From NCBI GenBank assembly GCA_035458525.1, contig DATHZQ010000040.1:12732-76731 (forward strand): a DNA stretch of 64,000 nt, given 5' to 3'. The DNA comes from DATHZQ01 sp035458525. Lineage in GTDB: Bacteria; Actinomycetota; Acidimicrobiia; Spongiisociales; UBA5794. The notes beneath the pieces are model-generated. The model was not told where the DNA came from, searched no databases, and worked only from the letters and a program-made list of their open reading frames with translations. The translations under genes were made by a program, and so were the position numbers. Below, piece by piece: positions 34,742 through 42,854 of the stretch. Each line of letters opens with the position of its first letter. Position 1 is the stretch's first letter.

Positions 34742-35046
34742 TGGCGAAGAAATCGAAGATCGCCAAGAACAACCGGCGGAAGGTGCTGGTCGAGCGCTAC
34801 AAAGAGCGCCGAGCCGAGCTGATCGCCGTCATCAAGAGTCCGGAAACCACGTACGAGCAGAAGCGAGAGGCCTATCAGGCCATCGCCAAGATGCCTCGCG
34901 ACGCAAGCGCGACGCGGTACCGCAACCGCTGCGGCGTGAGCGGGCGTCCTCGTGGCTACTTCCGGAAGTTCGGCATGTCCCGGCTCGCACTGCGGGAGCT
35001 CGCCCACAACGGCGAGCTGCCCGGGGTGAGAAAGGCCTCGTGGTAA
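34741..35046 (+). CDS. rpsN: 30S ribosomal protein S14, long zinc-free type
   Basis: A 101-residue S14 of the long type without the CxxC...CxxC zinc site of the 61-residue form. The C-terminal RYRNRCGVSGRPRGYFRKFGMSRLALRELA is the family signature, and the extra N-terminal ~40 residues are of the E. coli type. Many actinobacteria keep the short zinc-binding form in this operon and encode the zinc-free form elsewhere under zinc control. Finding the long form as the operon copy is therefore notable. Confidence 0.95.
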   Translation: MAKKSKIAKNNRRKVLVERYKERRAELIAVIKSPETTYEQKREAYQAIAKMPRDASATRYRNRCGVSGRPRGYFRKFGMSRLALRELAHNGELPGVRKASW

Positions 35047-35048
35047 CC

Positions 35049-35444
35049 GTGTTCACTGATCCAGTTTCTGATCTGCTGACCCGGCTGCGCAACGCAAATT
35101 CCGCGCTGCATCCCGAGGTCAAGATGCCGTCCTCGAAGATGAAGGAAGGCATCGCCGAGATCCTCGCCGCCGAAGGCTATGTGGACAGTTTCAAGGTCGA
35201 TGATGGCCGGGTGGGACGTGAGCTGACGATCCGTCTCCGCTACGGCGACGACCGTGCCAGGGTTCTCCAGGGCATCAAGCGAGTGTCCCGTCCGGGCAAC
35301 CGCGTGTATAAGCCTGCGCGCGGCCTTGCTCGGGTGCAAGGCGGGCTCGGCGTCGCCATCGTGTCGACGTCCCAGGGGCTGCTGACAGACCGTGAAGCGC
35401 GTCGCCGCAACGTTGGTGGCGAAATCGTGTGCGAGGTCTGGTGA
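35049..35444 (+). CDS. rpsH: 30S ribosomal protein S8
   Basis: A 131-residue 16S rRNA-binding protein, the spc translational repressor in E. coli. DPVSDLLTRLRNANSA at the start and GLGVAIVSTSQGLLTDREARR near the end are diagnostic. Two GTG starts are possible: 35049 fits family length best, while 35040 lies closer to a GAGAAAGG site and overlaps the S14 stop. The stop is 4 bp before the L6 start. Confidence 0.94.
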   Translation: MFTDPVSDLLTRLRNANSALHPEVKMPSSKMKEGIAEILAAEGYVDSFKVDDGRVGRELTIRLRYGDDRARVLQGIKRVSRPGNRVYKPARGLARVQGGLGVAIVSTSQGLLTDREARRRNVGGEIVCEVW

Positions 35445-35448
35445 GGTC

Positions 35449-35988
35449 ATGAGTCGTATCGGCAACAACCCGATTCAGGTGCCCAGCGGCGTCGACGTCG
35501 CCGTCAAGGGCGCCAACGTCACCGTGAAGGGTCCCAAGGGAACGCTCGATCGCACGTTCGATGAGCGGATCACGATCGCCATGGATGACGGTACCGTCAC
35601 GCTCACGCGAGTCGACGACGAGCGAGAGTCCAAGGCGCTCCACGGCCTGTCGCGCGCCCTGCTCGCCAACATGGTCATCGGCGTCTCGGAGGGCTACAGC
35701 AAGGAGCTCCAGGCAGTCGGCGTTGGCTATCGCGCCAATCTGCAGGGGCGCAAGCTCGAGCTGCAGCTCGGCTTCTCACACCCGGTGGTCGTCGAAGCTC
35801 CGGACGGGGTCGACTTCGAGGTACCCGAGCCGACGAGGATCATCGTGTCCGGCATCGACAAAGAGTTGGTCGGGCAGACGGCTGCGAACATCCGCAGTCT
35901 TCGGCCGCCTGAGCCGTCCAAGGGCAAGGGTCTCCGCTACTCGAATGAGACGGTCCGCCGCAAGGCTGGCAAGGCAGGTATCGCATGA
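35449..35988 (+). CDS. rplF: 50S ribosomal protein L6
   Basis: A 179-residue two-domain protein near the factor-binding site. It starts MSRIGNNPIQVPSGV, with KGPKGTL and, in the second domain, GVGYRANLQGRKLELQLGFSHP. The end PPEPSKGKGLRYSNE is conserved. A GAGGT site lies seven bases before the ATG. The stop overlaps rplR. Confidence 0.96.
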   Translation: MSRIGNNPIQVPSGVDVAVKGANVTVKGPKGTLDRTFDERITIAMDDGTVTLTRVDDERESKALHGLSRALLANMVIGVSEGYSKELQAVGVGYRANLQGRKLELQLGFSHPVVVEAPDGVDFEVPEPTRIIVSGIDKELVGQTAANIRSLRPPEPSKGKGLRYSNETVRRKAGKAGIA

Positions 35989-36338
35989 GAGGTTCGCGCA
36001 CCGACGCACGGCGCCGTCGTCACACGCGGGTGCGCAAGCGCCTGCACGGTACGGCGCAACGTCCCCGTCTGGCTGTCTACCGCAGCAACAAGTACATCTA
36101 CGCTCAGGTCATCGATGACGACGCCGGCCACACGCTGGCCTCGGCATCGTCCCGAGAGTCCGGCATGGGCGAAAAGTCCCTGACGGTCGAGACAGCGGCA
36201 GAGGTCGGCAAGCTGGTTGCGGCTCGGGCGGCCGACGCCGGGGTCACCAGCGTGATCTTCGACCGAGGTGGATTCCAATTCCACGGCAGGGTCAAAGCTC
36301 TCGCCGACGCTGCCCGTGAGAGCGGACTGAAGTTCTGA
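35985..36338 (+). CDS. rplR: 50S ribosomal protein L18
   Basis: A 117-residue 5S rRNA-binding protein. It has an Arg-rich N-terminus (RRRRHTRVRKRLHG) then RPRLAVYRSNKYIYAQVIDD and the C-terminal FDRGGFQFHGRVKALADAARE. It overlaps rplF by ATGA. A 28-bp gap precedes rpsE. Confidence 0.96.
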   Translation: MRGSRTDARRRRHTRVRKRLHGTAQRPRLAVYRSNKYIYAQVIDDDAGHTLASASSRESGMGEKSLTVETAAEVGKLVAARAADAGVTSVIFDRGGFQFHGRVKALADAARESGLKF

Positions 36339-36366
36339 TGATCCATTCAATGGCAAGGAGCACGAG

Positions 36367-36933
36367 GTGACGAGGAGATCCGACCGTAACCGCGACTCGG
36401 AATTCGACGAGCGGGTGATCGCGATCAACCGGGTGGCCAAGGTCGTCAAGGGTGGCCGCCGGTTCTCGTTCACCGCGCTCGTCACCGTTGGCAACGGCAA
36501 GGGCAAGGTTGGCATCGGCTACGGCAAGGCCAAGGAAGTCCCGACCGCGATCCAAAAGGGCATCGAGACGGCCCGCAAGAACATGGTTGACGTGCCGATG
36601 GCCGGTGCGACGATCATCCATCAGGTCATCGGCGAGCAGGGTGCGTCCCGCGTGCTGCTGAAGCCGGCTGCACCCGGTACCGGGGTCATCGCCGGTGGCG
36701 CCGTGCGGCAGATCCTCGAGGCGGCGGGCATCCGCGACGTTCTCGCCAAGAGCCTCGGATCGCCGACCCACATCAACGTGGCGCGAGCCACGATGGCGGC
36801 CATCGAGGCGCAGCGGCGTCCCGACGAAGTCGCCCGGGCCCGCGGCAAGAAGCCTGAGGACATCTTTCCTCCAGCACTGTTGGCGGCCTATCGCTCGGCG
36901 GAGCTGATGAAGACCCAAGTGGGTGGTGACTGA
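36367..36933 (+). CDS. rpsE: 30S ribosomal protein S5
   Basis: A 188-residue protein with an N-terminal double-stranded RNA-binding domain and a C-terminal S5 fold. VKGGRRFSFTALVTVGNGKGKVG contains the loop tied to decoding fidelity, and GVIAGGAVRQILEAAGIRDVL follows. The GTG start has AAGGAG upstream. It is 2 bp before rpmD. Confidence 0.96.
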   Translation: MTRRSDRNRDSEFDERVIAINRVAKVVKGGRRFSFTALVTVGNGKGKVGIGYGKAKEVPTAIQKGIETARKNMVDVPMAGATIIHQVIGEQGASRVLLKPAAPGTGVIAGGAVRQILEAAGIRDVLAKSLGSPTHINVARATMAAIEAQRRPDEVARARGKKPEDIFPPALLAAYRSAELMKTQVGGD

Positions 36934-36935
36934 CG

Positions 36936-37118
36936 ATGGCCGGCACCCTCAAGATCACGCTCGTCAAGAGCACAATCGGTGAGAAGCCCAAGACGCGGGC
37001 CACGGTGGAGAGCCTCGGGCTGCGCAAGATCCGCCAGTCGGTCGAGCGCCCGGACACGCCCGATGTGCGGGGCATGGTGTTTCGCGCCAAGCATCTGCTG
37101 GACGTTGAGGAGATCTGA
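36936..37118 (+). CDS. rpmD: 50S ribosomal protein L30
   Basis: A 60-residue protein with TLKITLVKSTIGEKPKTRATVESLGLRK, the full L30 signature. It is present in the usual place between rpsE and rplO, with its stop overlapping the L15 start by one base (TGATG). Confidence 0.95.
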   Translation: MAGTLKITLVKSTIGEKPKTRATVESLGLRKIRQSVERPDTPDVRGMVFRAKHLLDVEEI

Positions 37119-37555
37119 TGAAGCTGCACCATCTGAAGCCCGCCGAGGGCTCGAAGAAGGCAAAGGTCCGCGTCGGGCGCGGTGAGCGCGGCCGCCGCGG
37201 CAAGACAGCGGGTCGCGGCACCAAGGGGCAGAAGGCGCGCAGCAAGGTGCGTCCCGGCTTCGAGGGCGGGCAGATGCCGCTGCAGCGGCGGCTGCCGAAG
37301 CTCAAGGGCTTCAAGAACCGCAACAAGGAGTACTACGCCCTCATCAACGTCGAGCGCCTCAACGAGTTCGACGCCGGCGAAGAGATCACGCCGCAGGTGC
37401 TGCGGGACCGCGGCATGGTGAAGCACCGGGGTCGGGTCAAGGTGCTCGGCAACGGTGACCTCGACAAGGCACTCACGGTCAAGGCGCATGCGTTCAGCCT
37501 CGGTGCCGTCGAGAAGATCAAAGCAGCGGGCGGATCGACCGAAGTCGTCGAATGA
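37118..37555 (+). CDS. rplO: 50S ribosomal protein L15
   Basis: A 145-residue late-assembly protein. KVRVGRGERGRRGKTAGRGTKGQKAR and FEGGQMPLQRRLPKLKGF are the diagnostic Gly/Arg-rich segments. It closes the tightly overlapping part of the spc operon. A 214-bp gap with a strong hairpin follows before secY, unlike the usual close spacing. Confidence 0.96.
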   Translation: MKLHHLKPAEGSKKAKVRVGRGERGRRGKTAGRGTKGQKARSKVRPGFEGGQMPLQRRLPKLKGFKNRNKEYYALINVERLNEFDAGEEITPQVLRDRGMVKHRGRVKVLGNGDLDKALTVKAHAFSLGAVEKIKAAGGSTEVVE

Positions 37556-37649
37556 GTGTTTCGCTCGAAGCAGGCTTCGAGCGAATCGAGATGTCGGCCC
37601 CTGGCCGCGCCTTCTCGGATCGCACCGCACATGTCGCTGCGATCCGGGC

Positions 37650-37677
37650 GAGGGGGACGGCGGAGCCGTTCCCCCTC
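37650..37677. terminator. GC hairpin between rplO and secY
   Basis: GAGGGGGACGGC pairs with GCCGTTCCCCCTC apart from one bulged T, around a short loop. It sits about 95 bp after rplO and could attenuate read-through into secY. The rest of the 214-bp gap shows no gene and only weak promoter-like hexamers. Confidence 0.55.
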
Positions 37678-37769
37678 CCGCACCCCCTCCTAGAACCGAA
37701 CTGATGCGGTGGGGATACAACCGCTCAACAACTAGTCTCTGACCACCCAGGACACAGGACCTCAGACTC

Positions 37770-39080
37770 ATGCTCTCTGTCTTTCGCAACATGTTCCGGA
37801 TCCCGGACCTCCGGAACAAGATCCTGTTCACGCTCTTCATCTTTGCGGTGTACCGCTTCGGTGCGGCGGTGCCGGTACCCGGTGTCGATCTGGATCGCGT
37901 CCAGACGTTTGCGAATCAGCAAGAGCAGGCGGGCTTCGTCGGGATCCTGAACCTGTTCAGCGGTGGTGCGCTGGAGACGATGTCCGTGTTCGCATTGGGA
38001 ATCATGCCGTACATCACGGCGTCGATCATCATGCAGCTCCTAGCAGTGGTCATCCCGCGCCTGCAGGCGCTGCAGGACGAAGGTGAGGCGGGTCGCAAGG
38101 TCGTGACGCAGTGGACCCGCTACCTCACCGTGGCGCTGGCACTGATCCAATCGACGGGCTTCACGTTCCTCTTCCACTCCGGGCAGTTCACCGGGGGCGT
38201 CGATCTCATCCCCGACTACACCTTGCGCAACGTGCTCACCATCGTGATCACCATGACGGCCGGCACGGCGCTCATCATGTGGCTGGGTGAGCTGATCACC
38301 CAACGCGGCATCGGCAACGGCATGTCGCTGATCATCTTCGTCAGCATCGTGAGCCAGCTGCCCAGCCAGCTCGGCATCCTGCAGGCGAACTCCTCGACGT
38401 TCCAGTTCCTCGCCGTCATCCTGCTGATGCTGGTGCTGACGGTCGGGATCATCTTCATCGACCAGGGCCAGCGGCGAATCCCGATCTCATTCTCGAGGCG
38501 GGTCCGCGGTCGCAAGGTGCTCGGCGGCCAGAACACGTACATCCCGCTGAAGGTGAACATGGCCGGTGTGATCCCCGTGATCTTCGCCACCAGCATCATG
38601 TACTTCCCCGTGCTGGCCTCCTCGGCGATCCCGTCCGACGGGTGGGGCGCCACGGTCCGCGACTGGATCGACCGCAACCTCATCGGCACGGGCGGCCAGG
38701 GCGGATTCAGCCCGACGTTGCCCTACATCATCGTGCTGGCACTCCTCGTGGTGTTCTTCACGTACTTCTACACGGCGATCCAGTTCGACCCGGAGCGCCA
38801 GGCCGAGACGATTCAGCGCCAAGGCGGGTTCATCCCGGGGATCCGTCCGGGCCGGGCCACCGTGCGCCACCTCGAGTACGTCCTGAGCCGCATCACCCTG
38901 CCGGGTTCGATCTACCTGGCCTTCGTCGCCGTGGCGCCGTCGATCATGGGGTGGGCATGGGACATCCCGGTCGGCCTTTCCGGCATCTCGATCCTCATCG
39001 TCGCCGGCGTGGCGCTGGAGACGATGAAGCAGATCGAGTCCCAGCTCATGATGCGCAACTACGAAGGCTTCCTGAGCTAG
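37770..39080 (+). CDS. secY: Preprotein translocase subunit SecY
   Basis: A 436-residue, ten-helix channel protein of the Sec translocon. It begins MLSVFRNMFRIPDLRNKILFTL and has ALGIMPYITASIIMQLL (helix 2), GGQNTYIPLKVNMAGVIPVIFA (cytoplasmic loop/helix 7 region) and GGFIPGIRPG in the loop that contacts SecA and the ribosome. The length is normal. It stands 214 bp after rplO and about 200 bp before adk, so it may have its own promoter. Confidence 0.97.
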   Translation: MLSVFRNMFRIPDLRNKILFTLFIFAVYRFGAAVPVPGVDLDRVQTFANQQEQAGFVGILNLFSGGALETMSVFALGIMPYITASIIMQLLAVVIPRLQALQDEGEAGRKVVTQWTRYLTVALALIQSTGFTFLFHSGQFTGGVDLIPDYTLRNVLTIVITMTAGTALIMWLGELITQRGIGNGMSLIIFVSIVSQLPSQLGILQANSSTFQFLAVILLMLVLTVGIIFIDQGQRRIPISFSRRVRGRKVLGGQNTYIPLKVNMAGVIPVIFATSIMYFPVLASSAIPSDGWGATVRDWIDRNLIGTGGQGGFSPTLPYIIVLALLVVFFTYFYTAIQFDPERQAETIQRQGGFIPGIRPGRATVRHLEYVLSRITLPGSIYLAFVAVAPSIMGWAWDIPVGLSGISILIVAGVALETMKQIESQLMMRNYEGFLS

Positions 39081-39124
39081 CTCGCCTTTCCCCGGTGACG
39101 TCGCCGCTTGTCGCATCCTGCATG

Positions 39125-39176
39125 GTCCCCCACCAAGTGGGGGAAGGTACCGCCGCCGCAGGCGGCGATAGGGGGT
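39125..39176 (+). repeat. Two-hairpin palindromic repeat, copy 3
   Basis: It has the same order as copies 1 and 2: GTCCCCC-loop-GGGGGAAGGTACCGC, a GCCGCAGGCGGC-type second stem, and a TAGGGGGT end. It lies in the 203-bp gap between secY and adk. A related half-element in the opposite orientation (CCTCCCCCGAGGTGGGGTC) lies at about 39208-39226. Confidence 0.75.
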
Positions 39177-39283
39177 GGCCGGGTCGCTCGATCGGCCCGA
39201 AACATGACCTCCCCCGAGGTGGGGTCCGCTGCTTTCGTCCTTGGTGACATCTGGGGCCGCAGACTGCGTTAACCTCGTCGCCC

Positions 39284-39865
39284 ATGGGTCGACGCATTCT
39301 CTTTCTGGGTCCTCCTGGGGCAGGCAAAGGCACGCAGGCTGCGATGCTGGCGCGGGCGTTGGGGGTGCCGCACATCTCCACCGGCGACATGTTGCGGGCC
39401 GCGGTGGCGGCCGGCACCGATCTCGGCAAGCAGGCCGAAGCGATCATGGCGGCCGGTGATCTCGTACCCGACGACCTGGTCGTTGCGATGGTCGCAGAGC
39501 GACTGCACGCCGACGACGCACGCTGTGGCTATCTCCTCGACGGCTTTCCCCGCAACGTCGAGCAGGCCGATGCGCTTGCGCAGAAGATGGGGGAGGGATC
39601 GCTCGAAGTCGCAATGCTGCTCGATGTCGACGAGGAGGAGCTGGTAGCTCGGCTCATGAACCGTGCGCGCGAGTTGGGGCGCACGGACGACAACGAAGGC
39701 ACAGTCCGCCGCCGCCTTCAGGTGTACCGAGCAGAGACCGAGCCGCTCGTGGAGTACTACCCACCGGCCGGCGTTCCGGTGCTGGCCGTCGACGGGATCG
39801 GTTCCATCGAAGAGGTGTTCGCCCGCCTCGTCGTGGCGCTCGCCGAGGAGCCGTCGAAGTCGTGA
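39284..39865 (+). CDS. adk: Adenylate kinase, short (LID-less) form
   Basis: A 193-residue enzyme interconverting AMP, ATP and ADP. The P-loop GPPGAGKGTQA (residues 9-19), AMP-site GVPHISTGDMLR and GYLLDGFPRNVEQA are complete. The LID is the short version (TDDNEGTVRRRLQVY) without the extra zinc-finger-like insert, as in other actinobacteria. It lies in the conserved secY-adk-map order and overlaps map by 4 bp. Confidence 0.97.
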   Translation: MGRRILFLGPPGAGKGTQAAMLARALGVPHISTGDMLRAAVAAGTDLGKQAEAIMAAGDLVPDDLVVAMVAERLHADDARCGYLLDGFPRNVEQADALAQKMGEGSLEVAMLLDVDEEELVARLMNRARELGRTDDNEGTVRRRLQVYRAETEPLVEYYPPAGVPVLAVDGIGSIEEVFARLVVALAEEPSKS

Positions 39866-40641
39866 ACGGCCGCGTGATCACCATGAAGGACGCCGCCGCG
39901 TTCGAGAAGATGACCATCGCCGGCCAATGTGTCGCCGCGGCCCACGCCGCCGTGCGCCAGGCGGCAGAGCCAGGGGTCTCGATGAAGGATCTCGATGCGG
40001 TTGCGGCCGAGGTGATTCGCGACCACGACTGCCGGCCCTCGTTCTTGGGCTATCACGGCTATCCGGCGACGATCTGTGCCTCACCCAACTCGGTGATCGT
40101 CCACGGCATCCCCGACGGCTACAAGCTGACGGACGGCGACATCATCTCGGTCGACGTGGGCGCGATCTATGAAGGGTGGCACGGCGACGCTGCGTTCACC
40201 ATGGCGGTGGGCGACGTACCGGCCGAGGTGGCCAAGCTCATCGAAGTCACCGAGCAAGGGCTCTGGAACGGCATCGCCCAAGCGAGGGCTGGAAAGCGCC
40301 TCGGTGACGTTGGGAACGCCATCGAGACCACCGCCAAGCCCCACGGCTACGGCGTCGTTCGCGAGTACATCGGTCACGGCATCGGGCGCAACATGCACGA
40401 AGCGCCCAATGTCCCCAACTACGGCAAGAAGGGCAAGGGACTCAAGCTGAAGACCGGCATGGCTCTCGCCATCGAGCCCATGTTCAACCTCGGCACGGCC
40501 GAGACGGCACTCCTCGATGACGGCTGGACCGTCGTCACCGCCGATGGGGCCTTGTCCGCCCACTTCGAACACACCGTGTTGCTCACGGAGCAAGGGTCGA
40601 TCGTGTCGACCCTCCCCGAGCCGAAACTCGTCGGCGTCTGA
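39862..40641 (+). CDS. map: Methionine aminopeptidase, type I
   Basis: A 259-residue metalloenzyme that removes N-terminal Met from new proteins. The metal ligands are visible: Asp in SVDVGAIYEGWHGDAAFT (two Asp), His in YIGHGIGRNMHE, Glu in AIEPMF and Glu in FEHTVLLTE. His in SFLGYHGYPATIC is the substrate His. The GTG start overlaps the adk stop. In most relatives infA follows directly; here a 4.8-kb accessory block comes first. Confidence 0.96.
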   Translation: MNGRVITMKDAAAFEKMTIAGQCVAAAHAAVRQAAEPGVSMKDLDAVAAEVIRDHDCRPSFLGYHGYPATICASPNSVIVHGIPDGYKLTDGDIISVDVGAIYEGWHGDAAFTMAVGDVPAEVAKLIEVTEQGLWNGIAQARAGKRLGDVGNAIETTAKPHGYGVVREYIGHGIGRNMHEAPNVPNYGKKGKGLKLKTGMALAIEPMFNLGTAETALLDDGWTVVTADGALSAHFEHTVLLTEQGSIVSTLPEPKLVGV

Positions 40642-40646
40642 TTCCT

Positions 40647-40682
40647 GCGTACCTGGCCGCGGCATGCCGCGGCGAGCTACGC
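40647..40682 (+). terminator. Palindromic terminator-like hairpin after map
   Basis: An 18-bp perfect palindrome (GCCGCGGCATGCCGCGGC, 40656-40673) is flanked by a second matching pair, GCGTA and TACGC. It begins 6 bp after the map stop. It likely ends the secY-adk-map transcript and isolates the accessory block. Confidence 0.65.
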
Positions 40683-40811
40683 AAGTTCGCCGAACGAGCG
40701 CGATCCTCGCTGAGGGCGCGGTTCCGGCGCGCATCACGGGACCGGTCGGGTCTGGGGCCTCTGGTTGCGGGCGGGCGCCGGGGCGAAGCTGATGTGGACG
40801 GGAGGTTTCTG

Positions 40812-41279
40812 ATGCCGGAGATATCTGTCCGAACGCTGGAGCGGCAACCCACGCTCGTGATGTGGGGCAAGGTGGTCGTCAAAGACATGCCGCAGTTCCT
40901 CGGCAGAGCGTTTCGCGCTGCGGCCACCCACGCCGAGACCCTCGGCACGGAGATCTGCGGGCCGCCGTTCGCTCGCTACCGGCCGCTGGACAGCGAATTC
41001 AAGGAGTTCGAGGTGGAGGCCGGGTTCCCGGTGACCAATGAGCCGACCGGATCTGAAGAGGTGGATGCCTCATCGCTCCCCGCCGGGCCGGCGGCCGTAG
41101 CAATGCACATCGGACCCTACGACGCGATGGTGCCCGCTTACGACGCGATCGTGGCGTTCCTCCGCGAGCAACACGCCGAGGCGTTTGGCCCGGCCTGGGA
41201 GGTATATCTCTCAGACGCCAGCGAGGAGCCGGACCCGGCGAAGTGGCGTACCGAGATCGTGCAACCGTTCATGGCGTAG
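40812..41279 (+). CDS. GyrI-like (AraC effector-binding) domain protein
   Basis: A 155-residue stand-alone GyrI-like small-molecule-binding domain (SHS2-type fold). Two related halves are visible, with MPQFLGRAFRAAATHAETLG early and GPAAVAMHIGPYDAMVPAYDAIVAFL later; YLSDASEEPDPAKWRTEIVQP closes the fold. There is no DNA-binding domain. The ATG at 40812 has a GGGAGG site. Such proteins bind or detoxify small hydrophobic ligands; the ligand here is unknown. It is the only rightward gene in the accessory block between map and infA. Confidence 0.85.
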   Translation: MPEISVRTLERQPTLVMWGKVVVKDMPQFLGRAFRAAATHAETLGTEICGPPFARYRPLDSEFKEFEVEAGFPVTNEPTGSEEVDASSLPAGPAAVAMHIGPYDAMVPAYDAIVAFLREQHAEAFGPAWEVYLSDASEEPDPAKWRTEIVQPFMA

Positions 41280-41383
41280 TTCGACCGTCATCGGGGGGCG
41301 ATGGGCGCCTGCCCGGTGAGGGCGCGGAACGCTTCGTCGTCCGACCGCCACTGAGCGGGCGCTGATGGGCGCTGAGGTCGGGC

Positions 41384-42135
41384 TCACTGCGTCGTTGCCT
41401 GGGTGCGATACCAGTACTGGTACTCGGCGCCGAAGCCGTGACCCGAGTAAAACGCCCGAGCCGGCGTGTTCTCTGTCTGTAGCTGGAGAAACGCCATCGT
41501 TGCGCCGTTGCTCCGACCCCGCGCCTGCAGTGCCTGCAACACCTGCGTACCCAGCCCCGAGCCACGAAGATGCCGGGCGGTGTGCATCACATAGATGGCG
41601 ACGGCGTCGTCCCACACCACGCCCATGCCCATCGCAGCGACTTCGCCGGCGGCCTCCAGCTCGGCGTACGCCGTTGGAGTGGGGAGGCGGGCAAGCATCG
41701 AGCGGACCACGTCCGGGTCCGTTCCGTGAGGGAGCGTCGTGACATCAACGCTTCGAACCAGCGAGCCGACGGAGCCTGGTCGATGCGGACGTCGCCGGGC
41801 TCCGAAGCGTCCTCGATGCGCCGGGTCATCACGTCGACGGCATTCTCACGGCGGTAGCCGCGGGCGCCGAGGGTCATTTCGAGCTCGGTCGGGGCGAGCT
41901 CGGTGAGCCGAAATCGACACGGCAACCCCAGCGCCGCATACCACCGTTCCGCATCGCGAAGAGCGGCCAGCAGGGTTCCATCCGGCTGCCCCAGCGGGCT
42001 CACCGAGTTGGAGCGGTTGGTGACACCGCGGGCGGTGCGGAACACCCACGACCCGTCGGTGTGGTGTTCGAGGGCCGGCCAGGTGGCCAGTCCGATCTCC
42101 TCCAGCCGCCGGATTCGCTCCGGCCTGCCGGTCAC
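41384..42135 (-). pseudogene. GNAT acetyltransferase with a frameshift
   Basis: The N-terminal ~135 residues (from GTG 42135) and the C-terminal ~115 residues lie in different frames. Restoring one G near 41721 joins RSLTER to DPDVVRSMLARL and gives a continuous protein of about 250 residues. Its C-terminal GNAT domain has MHTARHLRGSGLGTQVLQAL (acetyl-CoA loop) and NTPARAFYSGHGFG. The start overlaps the stop of the upstream esterase gene by 4 bp, so it belongs to that operon. The change is in a short G run, so either a real mutation or a sequencing error is possible. Confidence 0.75.
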
Positions 42136-42854
42136 GTCAGGTCGTCGAGGTACAGCGGGAGCATCGCCCGCCAGGTCGGCCAGTCGTGGTCCCACTGCCG
42201 GCCCCAATCGTCGACGCGGTTCGGGATGCCTTTCGAGCCCAGGAGCTCCGCCACCTGCCAGCTCTCGCTTGGATCCTCCCAGCGACCGCTCCCGGTGGCC
42301 AGGATGATGAAGCGCTGCCGCAGCCGGTCGAGCACCGGACCGCCGAGATCCGGCAGGAAGTGGAGCGGAGACGAGTAGTAGAAGTCGTCGCTCCAGTGGC
42401 CGCCCAGCCGGTCGGAGAGGTCGTAGCTCCCGCTCATGCAGATCGCGCTGCGGATCACGTCGGGGTGGCGGCTGATGGTCTCGAGCGCCCAGAAGGCTCC
42501 GATCGACGAACCGGCCGTGATGATCTCGATGTGGTCATCGTGGCAATCCGCCCGGATGGCCGGCACCGCTTCCTCCCGGATGAACCGGTCGAACTGGTTC
42601 TGCAGCCACATCGAGTGCCGGGGGTCGTCCTGTTCGAGCCACGAACGGCCCGACACCGAATCGACGGAGTACACCTTGATCCGGCCGGCCGAGAGCAATC
42701 CTGCGAGTGCGTCGATCAACTGGAAGCGCTCGACCTCCTCGGCGTCGCCGCCCGCCGTCGGAAAGACGAGCACCGGTGTGCCGATGCTGCCCCACCGGGC
42801 CATGGACACCCACTGCTCCAGGCGAGGGGAATACCAGCGCTCGACGGCCTTCAC
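42132..42854 (-). CDS. Alpha/beta-hydrolase fold esterase-like protein
   Basis: A 240-residue esterase-D-like hydrolase. The nucleophile elbow is TAGSSIGAFWAL (Ser near residue 118). An acid is likely in the VDDWGRQWDHDW region, which also supplies the His near the C-terminus. There is no signal peptide. It overlaps the ATP-grasp gene upstream (ATGA) and the GNAT gene downstream (GTGA), so all are co-translated. Relatives are annotated as putative esterases without a known substrate. Its partner esterase at 44111-45259 is larger and only similar in the catalytic core. Confidence 0.8.
   Translation of the reverse strand: MKAVERWYSPRLEQWVSMARWGSIGTPVLVFPTAGGDAEEVERFQLIDALAGLLSAGRIKVYSVDSVSGRSWLEQDDPRHSMWLQNQFDRFIREEAVPAIRADCHDDHIEIITAGSSIGAFWALETISRHPDVIRSAICMSGSYDLSDRLGGHWSDDFYYSSPLHFLPDLGGPVLDRLRQRFIILATGSGRWEDPSESWQVAELLGSKGIPNRVDDWGRQWDHDWPTWRAMLPLYLDDLT

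Noticed and set aside
39181..39283. Promoter for adk in the secY-adk gap
   Set aside because: TTGGTG is present but no -10 hexamer lies at an acceptable distance.
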